IMG/VR virus record: IMGVR_UViG_3300046453_000081
Span: 45,236-109,235 of that record
Direction: 5' to 3' (one strand)
DNA: 64,000 nt
From: a virus
Positions within the stretch are counted from its first letter, which is position 1; each line of letters begins with the position of its first letter. Shown here piece by piece: positions 30,768 to 38,778 of this stretch. A program made the position numbers and the translations under genes. Under the pieces are notes generated by a model. It ran no database searches. It saw nothing but the letters and a program-made list of their open reading frames with translations, and had not been told where the DNA came from.

Positions 30768-31361
30768 TTAATCACTCAAATCACCGCCCCTTATATCTAT
30801 ATTCGTAATAACAAATCCATCTTTAATATCCTTGCCATCCCAAAAGTCGTGAGAGTATTCAACGGTAAACTCTATCTTTTTATAAAGCTTATTCCCCAAT
30901 CCATTTGCAACTTGCATATCATATAAAAATTTGTAAACTTTCTTTTTATCTGTTTTGTCGTAATAACTTATATCATCATCTGTTCCCTTGATAACAAAAT
31001 TTTTACTATCACCAAAATCTTTATTGATTGAATCGACAAAACTATTCCAAGTGCCATATTGTTTAATAAAAACTGGACTATCAATATATTCACTTTTGGT
31101 CATATAGAATCTGAAAAAATCCTCTTTTTCACTAGTAGTATTCAGATACTTATAATCAAATACATCAATCAAGTTATCAGTTTCTTCTAGGTAATGCCCT
31201 GCCTTATCTGTATCGCCATTTTTCATAAGGTCTAGATATGTCTCAAGTGCATCCCTAGCCCTTGACTCGCTTTGTCCTCCTGCAAATACAGTAAGTGCAA
31301 AATACCCAATAAGACCAATCATGCAAAGCGTAATAACGCCTATAATTATCTTTTTTAACAC
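30768..31361 (-). CDS. Membrane-anchored or secreted protein, NTF2-like body
   Basis: 197 aa, GTG at 31361 (VLKKIIIGVITLCMIGLI) after TGGAGGGGTTAAT. One N-terminal membrane segment, residues 3-25, then ALETYLDLMKNGDTDKAGHY, which resembles DUF4878-type lumazine-binding or NTF2-like domains of extracellular proteins. Outside of the membrane by topology. Function unknown. Confidence 0.68.
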   Translation of the reverse strand: MLKKIIIGVITLCMIGLIGYFALTVFAGGQSESRARDALETYLDLMKNGDTDKAGHYLEETDNLIDVFDYKYLNTTSEKEDFFRFYMTKSEYIDSPVFIKQYGTWNSFVDSINKDFGDSKNFVIKGTDDDISYYDKTDKKKVYKFLYDMQVANGLGNKLYKKIEFTVEYSHDFWDGKDIKDGFVITNIDIRGGDLSD

Positions 31362-31383
31362 ATTAACCCCTCCATTAATATGA

Positions 31384-31521
31384 TTAAATTTCATTGGAGT
31401 TAATCTTGGTTGTCTCTTTTGCCCAACAAACGTCTATGGGTTCTTGAGTCTCCTCGTCACAATTACCACAAAACCATAGACAATTAATAAAGATATAGCA
31501 ATCACTACAATAACCTTGCAT
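31384..31521 (-). CDS. Cysteine-rich 45-aa protein
   Basis: ATG overlaps the upstream stop (TAATG). MQGYCSDCYIFINCLWFCGN has CSDC and CGNC with further cysteines, a compact metal site. Function unknown. Confidence 0.55.
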   Translation of the reverse strand: MQGYCSDCYIFINCLWFCGNCDEETQEPIDVCWAKETTKINSNEI

Positions 31522-31802
31522 TACTCTACACCATCCCTAAATCCCCATCTACCACTAGGATTCTCAACAATATGCTCGTCTTCTAATTCTCTTTCCATCA
31601 AGTCTTGTTTAATCCATTCAACATCGTATGTTGTAAACTTTTCCAAATCCCAATTTGGCTCTCCCTCACTTTCTCTTACATATTCGTCATAGCGTTCTGC
31701 AACTGTGTACAGGAAGTCCTTGTCATTAATAAGTGCTTTAATCAAATCAGTTTGTATTAAACTCATTAAGACTTGTTTGACATTTTCTATGCTAGTAGAC
31801 AC
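31521..31802 (-). CDS. Hypothetical 93-aa protein
   Basis: Starts MSTSIENVKQVLMSLIQTDL after AAGGAGAGGGTTACAGTG. Helical, acidic; ends ENPSGRWGFRDGVE. Function unknown. Confidence 0.7.
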   Translation of the reverse strand: MSTSIENVKQVLMSLIQTDLIKALINDKDFLYTVAERYDEYVRESEGEPNWDLEKFTTYDVEWIKQDLMERELEDEHIVENPSGRWGFRDGVE

Positions 31803-31829
31803 TGTAACCCTCTCCTTGTTGAATAAGTA

Positions 31830-32006
31830 TCATAACAGATTTTTAATTCTTATTAGTTTCCTGTCTAAAATTTGAATAGAGTTTCCTGTCATTTTACCGC
31901 ATAGTTCAATAGTATCTAGCTGTGTTTCAGTCATTTCACTTTCATGGAATTCTCCATTAAATAAATTCACATATCTAACTTGAAAATATTTTAATTTACT
32001 AGGCAT
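31830..32006 (-). CDS. Hypothetical 58-aa protein
   Basis: ATG at 32006 (MPSKLKYFQVRYVNLFNGEF) after AGGATGGGGGCT. Strand-rich. Function unknown. Confidence 0.6.
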   Translation of the reverse strand: MPSKLKYFQVRYVNLFNGEFHESEMTETQLDTIELCGKMTGNSIQILDRKLIRIKNLL

Positions 32007-32024
32007 AGCCCCCATCCTTTCTAT

Positions 32025-32387
32025 TTATGCATAAAATACCTTTACATCAACCATGTCATTGTCTTGCACAGTAACAATAAATTTCTGATTATACTTTTTT
32101 TCCAACGCTAAAAAATCATTAAGATTGAAGTCATCTTTTGGAACATTAATTTCAAATGCAACCCACTCATATTTGGAAAAGTCTTGTTTGTGGTTCGTTT
32201 CAAATATTTCAAATAATTGTGGAATAGAAAAATTAGACGCTAAGATAAAGTGTTCTACCCCATCTTTTAATCTCATGTTTTTAATGACAACAGAATCTAA
32301 CACCACAATATTGTCAGTAAGTATTCCAGTATTAATTAATTCCTGCAAAATAATAGATTTACGTGCCTTGCCTTGTAAGATTAACAT
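32025..32387 (-). CDS. Hypothetical 120-aa protein
   Basis: Starts MLILQGKARKSIILQELINT after TAGGAGAATACA. Contains YEWVAFEINVPKDDFNLNDF, an alpha/beta pattern resembling P-loop-like or thioredoxin-size folds, but no nucleotide motif. Start overlaps the upstream gene by 7 nt. Confidence 0.68.
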   Translation of the reverse strand: MLILQGKARKSIILQELINTGILTDNIVVLDSVVIKNMRLKDGVEHFILASNFSIPQLFEIFETNHKQDFSKYEWVAFEINVPKDDFNLNDFLALEKKYNQKFIVTVQDNDMVDVKVFYA

Positions 32388-32569
32388 TGTATTCTCCTAT
32401 TTCTTATGGAGTAATATTTTTCTACCAATGAATCTACCGAATCCCAAACCTCAACAGGTATACGTGTATCATTAAAGATGCCTACTGCACCTACAACTCT
32501 ATTAACTATAAAAAGTTTTTCTGCAAAATTTTCTATTGTTTGCCCTGAATGTGAATGTAGTTCCATCAT
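32381..32569 (-). CDS. Hypothetical 62-aa protein
   Basis: Starts MMELHSHSGQTIENFAEKLF (either methionine possible) after GGGGAGCGAACAAATA. HSHSGQTIENFAEKLFIV. Function unknown. Confidence 0.6.
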   Translation of the reverse strand: MMELHSHSGQTIENFAEKLFIVNRVVGAVGIFNDTRIPVEVWDSVDSLVEKYYSIRNRRIQC

Positions 32570-32636
32570 TATTTGTTCGCTCCCCTATTCCTCTTTTTTC
32601 ATAAACTTAATCTTAAATTCATCAATTTTTTCTTAT

Positions 32637-32792
32637 TTATCTTTTATATAAGTCAAAAGTTCCATCAGGCAACTCTGCTTTCTCTCCATCGTAAGCAACA
32701 CCAAAAATCCCGCTATATCCTGTCTCTCTATTGATTGTTATAGAATATGCAAGAAATTCTTTCCCATCACTTAACCTTCTCACATACCACAT
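32637..32792 (-). CDS. Hypothetical 51-aa protein
   Basis: ATG at 32792 (MWYVRRLSDGKEFLAYSITI) after GAAAGGAATGTTGAAA. The longer in-frame start to 32897 would overlap the zinc-ribbon gene and lacks support. Beta-rich. Function unknown. Confidence 0.55.
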   Translation of the reverse strand: MWYVRRLSDGKEFLAYSITINRETGYSGIFGVAYDGEKAELPDGTFDLYKR

Positions 32793-32840
32793 TTTCAACA
32801 TTCCTTTCGTTGTTTTCATTTTTGGTTTCACGTTCTTATA

Positions 32841-32862
32841 GTCAGGGGAACAAGCCCCTGAC
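32841..32862. repeat. GGGG/CCCC 3'-end hairpin
   Basis: GTCAGGGG..CCCCTGAC just after the zinc-ribbon stop. One of a family of short G/C hairpins at gene ends (see finding). Confidence 0.55.
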
Positions 32863-32866
32863 CCAT

Positions 32867-33034
32867 TTAGAAATTCTCTCCTGTTTCTTCTCCCCATTGT
32901 TCTCTTGGGGCTAATCGTTGACCAAGACCATTGTATTCAGTCCCACAGCTATCACATTCATTCGCCCAACTGTTAGTTAGCACCACTGTTTCACCGCAAC
33001 ATTTACATTTAATTTCTTTTACTTCAAATGCCAT
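32867..33034 (-). CDS. Zinc-ribbon protein ending GLGQRLAPREQWGEETGE
   Basis: 55 aa, ATG after GGAAGGGATTGGTTAAT. CKCCGE and CDSCGTEYN form the ribbon. The tail LGQRLAPREQWGEETGE is a well-conserved signature of small phage/bacterial ribbons with 'NG.GQ.LA....W.EETGE'. Function unknown. Drives from promoter 33066-33094. Confidence 0.75.
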   Translation of the reverse strand: MAFEVKEIKCKCCGETVVLTNSWANECDSCGTEYNGLGQRLAPREQWGEETGENF

Positions 33035-33065
33035 ATTAACCAATCCCTTCCTTATCTATATACCA

Positions 33066-33094
33066 AGTATAGCATACAAACAATCCATTTACAA
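33066..33094 (-). promoter_or_regulatory. Promoter TTGTAA-17-TATACT with CCATTGTAAATGG palindrome
   Basis: Canonical module 32 nt upstream of the zinc-ribbon gene. Confidence 0.78.
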
Positions 33095-33155
33095 TGGGTT
33101 TTTGGATGAATATCGACAATATTTTATATGTATCATAGGGGGCAAGCCCCCTCTT

Positions 33156-33515
33156 TTATCTATGATACAAATTAATATACATGTTGTAATCGTCTTTTGC
33201 AGGTATCATTCTGACCCATACATCAATATTTTTATGTTGGAAGTAATAATTAACACTGTCATATGGATTCTCTAAGTACCCTGTGTACTTCAACAATTTA
33301 CTATAAGTATTCACTTCATCACTACACACAAAATTCACAGCTTCATCCATATCTTCAGCGCTAATACCAAATTCATCAATTTTGTTTTTCCAATTCCCTG
33401 TACCAAACCATGTTTTATATGGTCTGACATCTCTCCCGCCATCAAAGTCTGCTCTCATATGCCCTAATTTTTTAGTTTGGTCAAAATCAAATGGGCATTC
33501 CTTTATTAATTTCAT
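33156..33515 (-). CDS. Hypothetical 119-aa protein
   Basis: Starts MKLIKECPFDFDQTKKLGHM. Contains RADFDGGRDVRPYKTWFGTG, like the 'DYDGyRWyttw' phage family. A GGGGGCTTGCCCCC hairpin follows the stop. Function unknown. Confidence 0.7.
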   Translation of the reverse strand: MKLIKECPFDFDQTKKLGHMRADFDGGRDVRPYKTWFGTGNWKNKIDEFGISAEDMDEAVNFVCSDEVNTYSKLLKYTGYLENPYDSVNYYFQHKNIDVWVRMIPAKDDYNMYINLYHR

Positions 33516-33527
33516 TAAATACCCCTC

Positions 33528-33860
33528 CTATTGTAATTGCTTTTCAAATTCCTTATATCCTGCTTCAAAACAATCCTTACCACATACAGGTGTTTCTTCA
33601 ACATAATATTCAACATCGTGTTCAGGCATATTTATTTCTTTATTGCAGTGTCCACATTTCTCAACTATCTTAGGCTCATAATGTCCGCAAATTAATGGCA
33701 ACTTAAATTCATCGAATTCTACTTCTTCAAAAATTTCTTCACTAACATTTTCATTTTGGCATTCAGTATAATCAGGTTCAGGTGGGTCATAGTAAGTACC
33801 CATAAATCCCCTGATAAATTTGCCATGTTTACAATGTTGACACTCTCTTATACCTTTCAC
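33528..33860 (-). CDS. Multi-cysteine zinc-binding-type protein
   Basis: 110 aa, GTG at 33860 (VKGIRECQHCKHGKFIRGFM) after GAAAGGGCTGATTAGA. CQHC, CGH, CGHCNKE and VCGKDC give two probable metal sites. Function unknown. Promoter 33893-33921. Confidence 0.65.
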   Translation of the reverse strand: MKGIRECQHCKHGKFIRGFMGTYYDPPEPDYTECQNENVSEEIFEEVEFDEFKLPLICGHYEPKIVEKCGHCNKEINMPEHDVEYYVEETPVCGKDCFEAGYKEFEKQLQ

Positions 33861-33892
33861 TCTAATCAGCCCTTTCTTTACCTTATATATCC

Positions 33893-33921
33893 ATTGTAGC
33901 AAATTCCAAATCCAATTTCAA
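33893..33921 (-). promoter_or_regulatory. Promoter TTGAAA-17-TACAAT with CCATTGAAATTGG palindrome
   Basis: Canonical module for the 33528-33860 gene, 32 nt upstream. Confidence 0.78.
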
Positions 33922-33948
33922 TGGATTATTAAAACAAATAATGAAAAG

Positions 33949-34308
33949 CTATAGATTAAAGTAACTGTCTAGATTGTTTCCTTTTACCCAACATTCAAAG
34001 GTGTGTTCTCCACCATCTTTATAAATTAATTCTATTGAAGGTGTAGCCCAAGAACTATAGGTAAAAGCATACATATTCTCTTTTGGAATGTATCCATCTA
34101 TTTTATTCCAAACTTCATCTGCTGTAGAAAACCAATCTTCTGCCAAACCTACTGATACGGATTCAAGGTTGCCTTTCCTAGTTTCTATGTTTTCTTTGAC
34201 TTTTTTCCAATCAATTTGTTTGAATACTGCTTTCTTCTTCTTTTTCTTATTTTCCAATATATGAAGTATGTTTTGCAATCTTGGATAAGCCTTTTTGATT
34301 AGATACAT
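33949..34308 (-). CDS. Hypothetical 119-aa protein
   Basis: Starts MYLIKKAYPRLQNILHILEN after AAAGGAGAATATTAG. Lysine-rich stretch (NKKKKKKAVFK) then a soluble domain ending HTFECWVKGNNLDSYFNL. Function unknown. Confidence 0.68.
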   Translation of the reverse strand: MYLIKKAYPRLQNILHILENKKKKKKAVFKQIDWKKVKENIETRKGNLESVSVGLAEDWFSTADEVWNKIDGYIPKENMYAFTYSSWATPSIELIYKDGGEHTFECWVKGNNLDSYFNL

Positions 34309-34333
34309 CTAATATTCTCCTTTGTCTTCTTTA

Positions 34334-34369
34334 ATTAGATAGGAGATAAAATTCTCTCTCCTATCTAAT
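34334..34369. terminator. Hairpin at the end of the protease-like gene
   Basis: ATTAGATAGGAGA pairs with TCTCCTATCTAAT, starting at the stop codon at 34369. T-rich sequence follows only weakly, so termination may be partial. Confidence 0.55.
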
Positions 34370-34755
34370 TACCTCTTTTCCCAATATCCATATAGTGATT
34401 TGTCTCCGCAATCCCATAGGTCATAATAAAATCCATCAACACTTGATACAATATGGTTCGCTACTCTCAAAACAAACGTGCCTTTCTTATTATCTTTAGC
34501 GAACGATTCTACTGTAGGTCTTTTACTGCCTTTTCTATTTGATATTTTATGTTCGATGAAGCTATTTCTTTTAAGGTATTCTTTCCATGCTTCATCATCA
34601 TTTGGCATAACCTTTAATTCAAAACCAATCTCACACAACTCTCTGTAGACAGCATCCCATTCTTTGCCTGTAGCCTTACAAATTGCCCTGACTACACAAT
34701 CCCCTGTCTCTTTCTTTTTTGGGTTTGCATTATAATAAAGGTTTCTTGTTTTCAT
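34369..34755 (-). CDS. Papain/C39-like cysteine protease candidate
   Basis: 128 aa from ATG at 34755 (MKTRNLYYNANPKKKETGDC) after AGAAAGGGGGAAACCTA. DCVVRAICKATGKEWDAVYR places a candidate Cys at the start of a helix, VANHIVSSVDGF supplies the His, and YYDLWDCGDKSLYGYW the third residue. The order matches small papain-like folds of uncharacterised Firmicutes/phage proteins. Catalysis is inferred. Confidence 0.6.
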   Translation of the reverse strand: MKTRNLYYNANPKKKETGDCVVRAICKATGKEWDAVYRELCEIGFELKVMPNDDEAWKEYLKRNSFIEHKISNRKGSKRPTVESFAKDNKKGTFVLRVANHIVSSVDGFYYDLWDCGDKSLYGYWEKR

Positions 34756-34787
34756 TAGGTTTCCCCCTTTCTCTATCACCTAAATAA

Positions 34788-34816
34788 AGTATAACATATG
34801 TATAATCCAATGTCAA
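34788..34816 (-). promoter_or_regulatory. Promoter TTGACA-17-TATACT with CCATTGACATTGG palindrome
   Basis: Consensus -35 inside the palindrome. Drives the protease-like gene, 33 nt downstream. Confidence 0.8.
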
Positions 34817-34860
34817 TGGGTTAAGAAGGTAAAAAATGAGGAAAGTTAACCTTTCCACAA

Positions 34861-35520
34861 TTATTTATTCAAGTATGCTAATGACCCGCCAACTTTTCTC
34901 AATTTACTATCAATGAATTCCAAGTCTCTTTCTTGCTCTTGCATTTGAGTACATAATAAAACTTTTCTCTCCAAATACTGCTTCTTAGCCTTTTCTGACT
35001 TTGATTTATACATCTTGCGTTCTAATTCAGCTATTTCTATGTTGTTATTTAATTTGTCTTCAATAACTTTTTTCTTTAAGTGTTTTCTCTTTCTATTTAA
35101 CTTTCTCATTTCTTTTAACTGCATTTGAATAATTGCATCTTTAATTTCACTGTAATTATTTAAAACTTCTGATAGATAGCGTTCACCATAGGGGACTAAA
35201 GTGTTTACATTTTTATAGTCTTTGCTAACATGAATGCCCATTTTTTCATGTGCGAACAAGTGTGATTCATTACCATCACTAGCAGGGACTAGACCCACAT
35301 ATTTTGCTTTTTTCAACGCTTCCCTTACTGTCATGTCTACCTCAACATCATTCTTTAAATCAAAGCGTTCCCTACCCCTCTTTTTTGCATGTGCGGAAAC
35401 AATTAGATGGTTAATTGTAGACAACGTTAAACCATTATCTAACTCATTTGGAGTTAGCTTTACTTCTTCTATTCGAATTTTTTTAAAGGCATCAGCCATT
35501 GCGGTTTCTGTTACACTCAA
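34861..35520 (-). CDS. Hypothetical 219-aa basic coiled-coil protein
   Basis: TTG at 35520 lies 10 nt after ATAGGAG; an in-frame ATG seven codons later lacks a ribosome site. First half has HLIVSAHAKKRGRERFDLKN; second half is a highly basic coiled coil (NRKRKHLKKKVIEDKLNNN). Nucleic-acid binding would fit. Preceded by the recurrent AAATGATAAATATAAT element. Confidence 0.65.
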   Translation of the reverse strand: MSVTETAMADAFKKIRIEEVKLTPNELDNGLTLSTINHLIVSAHAKKRGRERFDLKNDVEVDMTVREALKKAKYVGLVPASDGNESHLFAHEKMGIHVSKDYKNVNTLVPYGERYLSEVLNNYSEIKDAIIQMQLKEMRKLNRKRKHLKKKVIEDKLNNNIEIAELERKMYKSKSEKAKKQYLERKVLLCTQMQEQERDLEFIDSKLRKVGGSLAYLNK

Positions 35521-35538
35521 GAACAATCAACTCCTATA

Positions 35539-35554
35539 ATTATATTTATCATTT
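35539..35554 (-). promoter_or_regulatory. Recurrent element AAATGATAAATATAAT
   Basis: 18 nt upstream of the 34861-35520 start, abutting its ribosome site. Confidence 0.6.
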
Positions 35555-35558
35555 GGTT

Positions 35559-36194
35559 CTATGCAACTACTTCTGTTTTAGCTGTTGAACTAACATAATC
35601 CTGAAACATGCCCTTTATTCTGTCTAGGACGACATCATAAGTGTATGTGCTTATAATATTGTACTGTGTCTTATAACACCCTCCAAAATCAATTATGATG
35701 GGTATTCCGCTTTTTTTCTCGACTAGGATATTGTGTCCATGCAAATCATTCAAGGTGATTTTTTTGGAAACCATAATGTCAAGTGTTTTTTTAAAATTTT
35801 CAACGAAGCGGGTATTTAACCTGAATTGGTTACGGTAATCAGCAATACTCACCCCATCAATAAAATCGACAATCATTATAAATTGACCATCCAAACTTGT
35901 ATTGTCATAAGCATGGATTCTTGGGATATACTTGTTTCCCCTTAGTTCTAATAGTGTCTCAATATCGTATGCCCTCTCAACGTTTGCACCACTATAGTAC
36001 TGCTTAGAATACTTGATAGCAAATGTTTTCCCATTCAAAGAGGTGTATTTATACACTACTCCGAAGCATCCTGACCCAATTTTCTGAAGCGTTTCCAGTT
36101 TTCCATCTTTAAACATTTCTTCAATAATCTCAATGTCTGCATTCTTGATAGTCCTTCCAACCTTTGTTAGCTTAATCTCTCTGCTTAAATTCAT
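35559..36194 (-). CDS. Protein-kinase-like protein (RIO/Ser-Thr type)
   Basis: 211 aa starting MNLSREIKLTKVGRTIKNAD after GAAGGGAGATTTAAATTCTG. Glycine-rich loop GSGCFGVVY (residues 40-48), catalytic lysine FAIKY (K61), catalytic loop LNDLHGHNILV (D150, N155) and metal-binding DFG (169-171). All core kinase elements are present, but the protein is short and lacks most of the C-lobe after DFG, as in RIO and related minimal kinases. Could phosphorylate host proteins or small molecules. Substrate unknown. Confidence 0.82.
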   Translation of the reverse strand: MNLSREIKLTKVGRTIKNADIEIIEEMFKDGKLETLQKIGSGCFGVVYKYTSLNGKTFAIKYSKQYYSGANVERAYDIETLLELRGNKYIPRIHAYDNTSLDGQFIMIVDFIDGVSIADYRNQFRLNTRFVENFKKTLDIMVSKKITLNDLHGHNILVEKKSGIPIIIDFGGCYKTQYNIISTYTYDVVLDRIKGMFQDYVSSTAKTEVVA

Positions 36195-36214
36195 CAGAAT
36201 TTAAATCTCCCTTC

Positions 36215-36230
36215 ATTATATTTATCACTT
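36215..36230 (-). promoter_or_regulatory. Recurrent element AAGTGATAAATATAAT
   Basis: Exact consensus, 20 nt upstream of the kinase-like gene. A TTGACA lies 40 bp further upstream with no good -10. The 36231-36411 stretch is otherwise AT-rich and without a gene. Confidence 0.65.
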
Positions 36231-36411
36231 AGCCAACTAAATCAAAGCTTACCATTTGCCGACAATCTTAGAAGTATTTATATTATGTATGTCAACCTAA
36301 CAAATATATTTTAACACACACTTATTTTGAAAACAATAGTTTTTTTAATTTTATGTATCATTTGATGATTTACTTATTCAGATTATTAATAACATGAATA
36401 GCTTAATTAAG

Positions 36412-36446
36412 GTCAAAATAAAAACAGGGAGTAGACCCCCCTGTTT
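36412..36446 (-). terminator. Intrinsic terminator of the DUF262 gene
   Basis: Minus strand AAACAGGG..CCCTGTTT followed by TTTATTTT, 6 nt after the stop at 36452. Confidence 0.82.
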
Positions 36447-36451
36447 GTACA

Positions 36452-37684
36452 TCATCCAACCTGATTACTAATTTGTTCAAGATTAGACTTGAGTTTTTCT
36501 TCGCCTTTGTCTTTTCTGCCATTGACGAAATCTGTGAATGCCTTGTCCATTGCGTTAATCCTAATAACTACATTTTCTTTTTTAGCGCTTCCACTCTGAC
36601 ATGCGTTGCTGTATTCACTATCTTTGCTGTAGTTCTTAACAAGGAAATCAACAAGGAAGTCTCCAAATAATGACTTGTCAACATCGTTTTCATCAGCTTT
36701 TATTGCTGTAATGATAATCATAGGGATATTAACCTTTTTGAAAATCTGTGACAACTCTGCCTTACTTAATTCATTACATACGATAGAAAGATAATTATCA
36801 GCCTTAACGAATTTATTGAAAACATCTACACTAATCAATTCATTCTTTTCTTTCAATTCGTTTACATAGCTTTGAATTTGAACACTACCAATTCCTCTAA
36901 AAGTGTGTTCGTTGTCTAACAACATTGCGGTTTGTATGATTAATTCTTGGTCAGTGAATCTATTTTTAGCTGACTTTGACAGTAATACATAGTTTGTAAA
37001 GAATTCCATTTTTGAAATGTCTTCAATTTGAGAAATTAAATCACTGTACATGGCTCTAGTTTGTTCTATTTTTGATAGCGGTGTTCCACGATTTAATCTC
37101 ACAAACATTTCATCACGTTCTTCATCCGTCATATCTACCATCTGATAAATGGTGAAGTTCGTTGATAAAATTTCTTCTCGAAATTCTTCAGGCAGTTCTT
37201 TGAACAACTTACCGCCAATCGCTTCATTAAAGCATTTAGGTGTTGATTTATGCAATCTAAATTCGTTAAGTACAAAGTCAATTACACAGCTTAAACGTTG
37301 TTTACCATCAAGCATCCAAAGAATTCCATCACCTTTGTCTTGAGCATATGCAGGTGGGAATGGGAATCCGTAAATTAAACTATGAATGAAAAGACTTTTT
37401 TGCTGACTTGACCAAACTGAATTCCTTTGAATACTTAGGTCAAAACGAATTTTTTCTTTTTGCTTTACGATTTTTCTGATATTTCTTGGAATATGGTTCT
37501 TCTCAAGTGAAGTTGTTCTGATGATTTTTGGTTTCGCTTCTTCTTTTTTGTCTGCTTTTCCTTGGCTATCTGTTGGAACATCTGCTTGACCTTGGCTATC
37601 TGCTTGGTTCTCGTCAAGATTTTGATTTTCATTCATTTTATTTTCTTCTTGTACTACTTCTGCTTTTTCTAATGTTTTTTCCAT
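36452..37684 (-). CDS. DUF262 (GmrSD N-terminal / ParB-like fold) protein
   Basis: 410 aa. The first 60 residues are low complexity with imperfect DSQGQAD / DSQGKAD repeats. The core follows: RNIRKIVKQKEKIRFDLSIQ, RNSVWSSQQKSLFIHSLIYG and WMLDGKQRLSCVIDF, the DGQQR-like motif of DUF262. In GmrSD-type systems this domain hydrolyses nucleotide to drive a DUF1524 nuclease; no such nuclease domain is present here or next door. Role may be regulatory or anti-host. Confidence 0.82.
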   Translation of the reverse strand: MEKTLEKAEVVQEENKMNENQNLDENQADSQGQADVPTDSQGKADKKEEAKPKIIRTTSLEKNHIPRNIRKIVKQKEKIRFDLSIQRNSVWSSQQKSLFIHSLIYGFPFPPAYAQDKGDGILWMLDGKQRLSCVIDFVLNEFRLHKSTPKCFNEAIGGKLFKELPEEFREEILSTNFTIYQMVDMTDEERDEMFVRLNRGTPLSKIEQTRAMYSDLISQIEDISKMEFFTNYVLLSKSAKNRFTDQELIIQTAMLLDNEHTFRGIGSVQIQSYVNELKEKNELISVDVFNKFVKADNYLSIVCNELSKAELSQIFKKVNIPMIIITAIKADENDVDKSLFGDFLVDFLVKNYSKDSEYSNACQSGSAKKENVVIRINAMDKAFTDFVNGRKDKGEEKLKSNLEQISNQVG

Positions 37685-37737
37685 GGCTATCTTCCCTTTC
37701 AGTTTAGGTTTTTAGTTTTGTTTTACTTCTTAATTCA

Positions 37738-37766
37738 ATATTACCATATTCTTTATCCATTTTCAA
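37738..37766 (-). promoter_or_regulatory. Promoter TTGAAA-17-TAATAT with CCATTGAAAATGG palindrome
   Basis: Perfect 13-bp palindrome on the -35. Drives the DUF262 gene, 53 nt downstream. Confidence 0.78.
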
Positions 37767-37799
37767 TGGGTTTTATAATATTTTTATTATTTTTTATTT

Positions 37800-37838
37800 T
37801 ATCATGGTGAAGGTTGAATAACAACCCTCACCATGATA
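37800..37838. repeat. 17-bp inverted repeat (ATCATGGTGA..)
   Basis: Arms differ at one base, with a 5-nt loop. It starts 4 nt after the stop at 37843. No T-run on the minus strand, so RNA processing or termination with factor help. Confidence 0.6.
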
Positions 37839-37842
37839 TTTG

Positions 37843-38184
37843 TTAGCCCCAAATCATGTTTCTTCTATCTTGAAAACGTTTTTGTATTCTAGAAATCATT
37901 TCTTCTGTCAAGCTAGTAGTATTACCTTCATCATCGTGACTTGCAAAGAATACATCACCAACAACTACATCAATCACTTTATCATTGCGGACTAAGTTGA
38001 AATTTGGTTGAAGCCCATTCAGTTTTCCTTCTTCATTTAACCATAAATCAATTTCGTCATCAATCATAAGCCTTTCAATATAGCCCCCAACTAACTCCTG
38101 ACTTGTCTTATAATCATCACCCTTTGTAACAACCCTTGCTTCAAAATCCGATGCTTTTAATTGAAGAATTTTTATCATTTCCAC
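37843..38184 (-). CDS. Hypothetical 113-aa protein
   Basis: GTG at 38184 sits 11 nt after AAAGGG in the leader AAAGGGATTGATTGGTA; ATG two codons later is an alternative. Reads EMIKILQLKASDFEARVVTK. Alpha/beta, acidic. Function unknown. Confidence 0.62.
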   Translation of the reverse strand: MEMIKILQLKASDFEARVVTKGDDYKTSQELVGGYIERLMIDDEIDLWLNEEGKLNGLQPNFNLVRNDKVIDVVVGDVFFASHDDEGNTTSLTEEMISRIQKRFQDRRNMIWG

Positions 38185-38226
38185 TACCAATCAATCCCTT
38201 TCTCTACTTATTTACTTCCTAATTCA

Positions 38227-38255
38227 ATATTACCACAATCTCTAACCCATTTCAA
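38227..38255 (-). promoter_or_regulatory. Promoter TTGAAA-17-TAATAT with degenerate palindrome
   Basis: -35 lies in CCAGTTGAAATGGG. Drives 37843-38184. Confidence 0.7.
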
Positions 38256-38373
38256 CTGGATTTTATATTTTTTTATCCTTTTTTAAAATCTTTTTACTGA
38301 TTATATTTTATACTTTTAACTATACTTCAATTATTGGCACAATGTCAATAATTAAAACAAATTATTTTGAATA

Positions 38374-38670
38374 TTATGTAATATCTCTTATGATAGTATT
38401 AACATATTTGCGCCTATAATGATATTCGCAAAGCCCTCTAGAAAAAACCAACTTTCCACACTTAGGGCAGTAATCCCCTCTCAGCCTTGAATTATGCTCT
38501 TTTAAGTGCGTATTGCACATCCCCTTGGCTTTTACTACATTGTTGCAATCGCTGACCTTACAGACTGAATTCTGCATCTGTTTACGGTATTGTTTAGCCC
38601 TGCATGATTCACATAGTGTTCTTTGTTTTATTTCTTTCCCGCAATCAATACATTTTTTTGTTTCTTCCAT
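38374..38670 (-). CDS. Triple zinc-motif protein
   Basis: 98 aa from ATG at 38670 (MEETKKCIDCGKEIKQRTLC) after AAGAAAGGGTATTAATT. CIDCGK/CESC, CKVSDCNNVVKAKGMCNTH and CPKCGKLVFSRGLCEYH give three consecutive metal-binding repeats; the last two share a 'C..C....G.C..H' plan. Probably DNA or RNA binding. Confidence 0.75.
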   Translation of the reverse strand: MEETKKCIDCGKEIKQRTLCESCRAKQYRKQMQNSVCKVSDCNNVVKAKGMCNTHLKEHNSRLRGDYCPKCGKLVFSRGLCEYHYRRKYVNTIIRDIT

Positions 38671-38744
38671 AATTAATACCCTTTCTTGCAAGATTTACTT
38701 CCTCAATAATTAATCCAATTCAAATGGGTTAATTATTCAAAAAG

Positions 38745-38778
38745 CAAGGTATTTAATATTAATAATATAAATACCTTG
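38745..38778. repeat. Inverted repeat CAAGGTATTTA / TAAATACCTTG
   Basis: 11-bp arms in the 38671-38841 gap. It is followed on the plus strand by an orphan leader, CTGAAAGGATTGATTGTA, at 38797-38813. Confidence 0.5.
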
